DNA from: Strigamia acuminata
Lineage: Eukaryota; Arthropoda; Chilopoda; Geophilomorpha; Linotaeniidae
Direction of reading: 5' to 3'
Assembly: GCA_949358305.1 (NCBI GenBank)
Contig: OX442314.1
Span: 48,988,581 to 49,052,580, forward strand
DNA length: 64,000 bases
Under the pieces are notes generated by a model that made no database searches, was not told the DNA's origin, and saw only the letters and a program-made list of their open reading frames with translations. A program made the position numbers and the translations under genes. This document shows, piece by piece, positions 63,303 to 64,000 of this stretch; position 1 is the stretch's first letter, and each line of letters starts with the position of its first letter.

Positions 63303-64000
63303 GAATGCAATCTGTGTGATTATTCGTGTTTACGCTATTCACTTTTGAAATGGCACATGCTTAAACACACTGGTGAAAAGCCTTTCAAATGTCAAATGTG
63401 TTCACTTTCATTTCGACTTAAAACTTACATGACTGTCCACATGCGAATTCACACTGGAGAAAAACCGTTCAAGTGCCATTTGTGTGATTATTCTTGCAAT
63501 CAAAATGGGAACTTAAAAACACATATATTAACGCATTCAGGAGAAAAACCGTTCAAGTGCCATTTGTGTGATTATTCTTGCAATCAAAATGGGGATTTAA
63601 GAAGGCATCTATTAATCCATTCAGGAGAAAAACCATTCAAGTGCAATTTTTGTGATTATTCCTGTATTGGAAGTGGGACTTTAAGGAGACATTTAGCCAT
63701 ACATACAGGGAAAAAACCATTCAAGTGTCATTTGTGTGCTTATTCCAGCAGTGAAAGTGGAAATTTAAAGAGACATCTATTAACCCACACAGGAGAAAAA
63801 CCATTCAAGTGTCATTTGTGTGCTTATTCCAGCAGTGAAAGTGGAAATTTAAAGAGACATCTATTAACCCACACAGGAGAAAAACCATTCAAGTGTCATT
63901 CGTGTGATTATTGTAGTAATCGAAATGAGACTTTAAAAACACATCTTTTAACCCATACTGGAGAAAACCCGTTCAAGTGTCATTTGTGTGCTTATTCTTG
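63303..64000 (+). CDS. C2H2 zinc-finger protein (runs off right edge; start split off at 57206)
   Basis: The frame is open to the window end. Eight complete C2H2 fingers and the start of a ninth follow one another with TGEKP-type linkers; first Cys at 63306. Most knuckles read FKCHLCDYS or FKCHLCAYS, and the fingers end H-x3-H. Such proteins bind DNA. The finger unit at 63721-63804 is repeated exactly at 63805-63888 (84 bp), showing recent internal duplication. The first finger lacks its upstream Tyr here; it is supplied by TAC at 57227-57229, beyond a 6.07-kb insertion. As it stands, the protein lacks its start unless transcription begins nearby or the insertion is spliced out. The open frame also runs ~100 bp leftward into the repeat array, by chance. 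Confidence 0.88.

Overview
The window is repeat-rich, AT-rich nuclear DNA of an invertebrate animal. A complete tRNA-His(GTG), spliceosomal introns (one only 60 bp), TFIIB-, TAF11-, RIOK1- and UAP56/DDX39-like sequences, C2H2 zinc fingers, four LTR-retrotransposon lineages and hAT, FLYWCH/MULE, LINE and SINE relics all fit this. An arthropod, perhaps an arachnid, is my guess, resting mainly on a 476-aa protein that recalls a family I associate with arachnids; I could not check it. A 200-N assembly gap lies at 37154-37353.

Layout. 1-12048: the 3' part of a large Ty3/gypsy-type element (A). It has an Arg/Ser-rich Gag, a textbook -1 frameshift signal, a full Pol, an unusual 1083-aa third ORF with a long RS domain in the env position, a polypurine tract and a 973-bp LTR. 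12049-15727: LTR remnants, a probable solo LTR and a hAT transposase tail. 15728-28745: a tandem array in which one 372-codon gene of unknown function occurs four times (minus strand), separated by three copies of a spacer that carries a GAAA microsatellite and a palindromic satellite; one spacer holds a clean 427-bp MITE. 28800-34900: a minisatellite, tRNA-His, a broken F-box/LRR-type gene, an intact 476-codon gene and TAF11. 34900-39430: repeats, the gap and a LINE fragment. 39436-43998: a complete Mag-like Ty3/gypsy element (C) with identical LTRs, an intact single ORF and a 5-bp target duplication. 44000-50475: AT-rich DNA with a FLYWCH/MULE relic, a 29-bp satellite and a 460-bp palindrome made of two head-to-head tRNA-like (SINE) units. 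50480-55103: a second gypsy-type element (D) with identical LTRs but internal deletions. 55894-56684: a frameshifted TFIIB-like gene without its zinc ribbon.

The most striking structure is at 57206-64000. A C2H2 zinc-finger gene starts at 57206 and is interrupted after its eighth codon. The reading frame resumes exactly at 63303. The intervening 6.07 kb has inverted ends (CCCAAGTAACA / CCCAGGTAGCA), is flanked by AC on both sides, is lined by related palindromic or 151-bp tandem repeats, and carries broken pieces of host genes: RIOK1 with an intron, a UBZ4-type finger, and UAP56/DDX39 in two pieces. No transposase is visible in it. I read it as a non-autonomous DNA transposon that captured host gene fragments and landed in a zinc-finger gene.

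Retroelements and satellites therefore dominate. The intact, plausibly functional host genes are tRNA-His, TAF11, the 476-aa ORF and probably some copies of the tandem gene.
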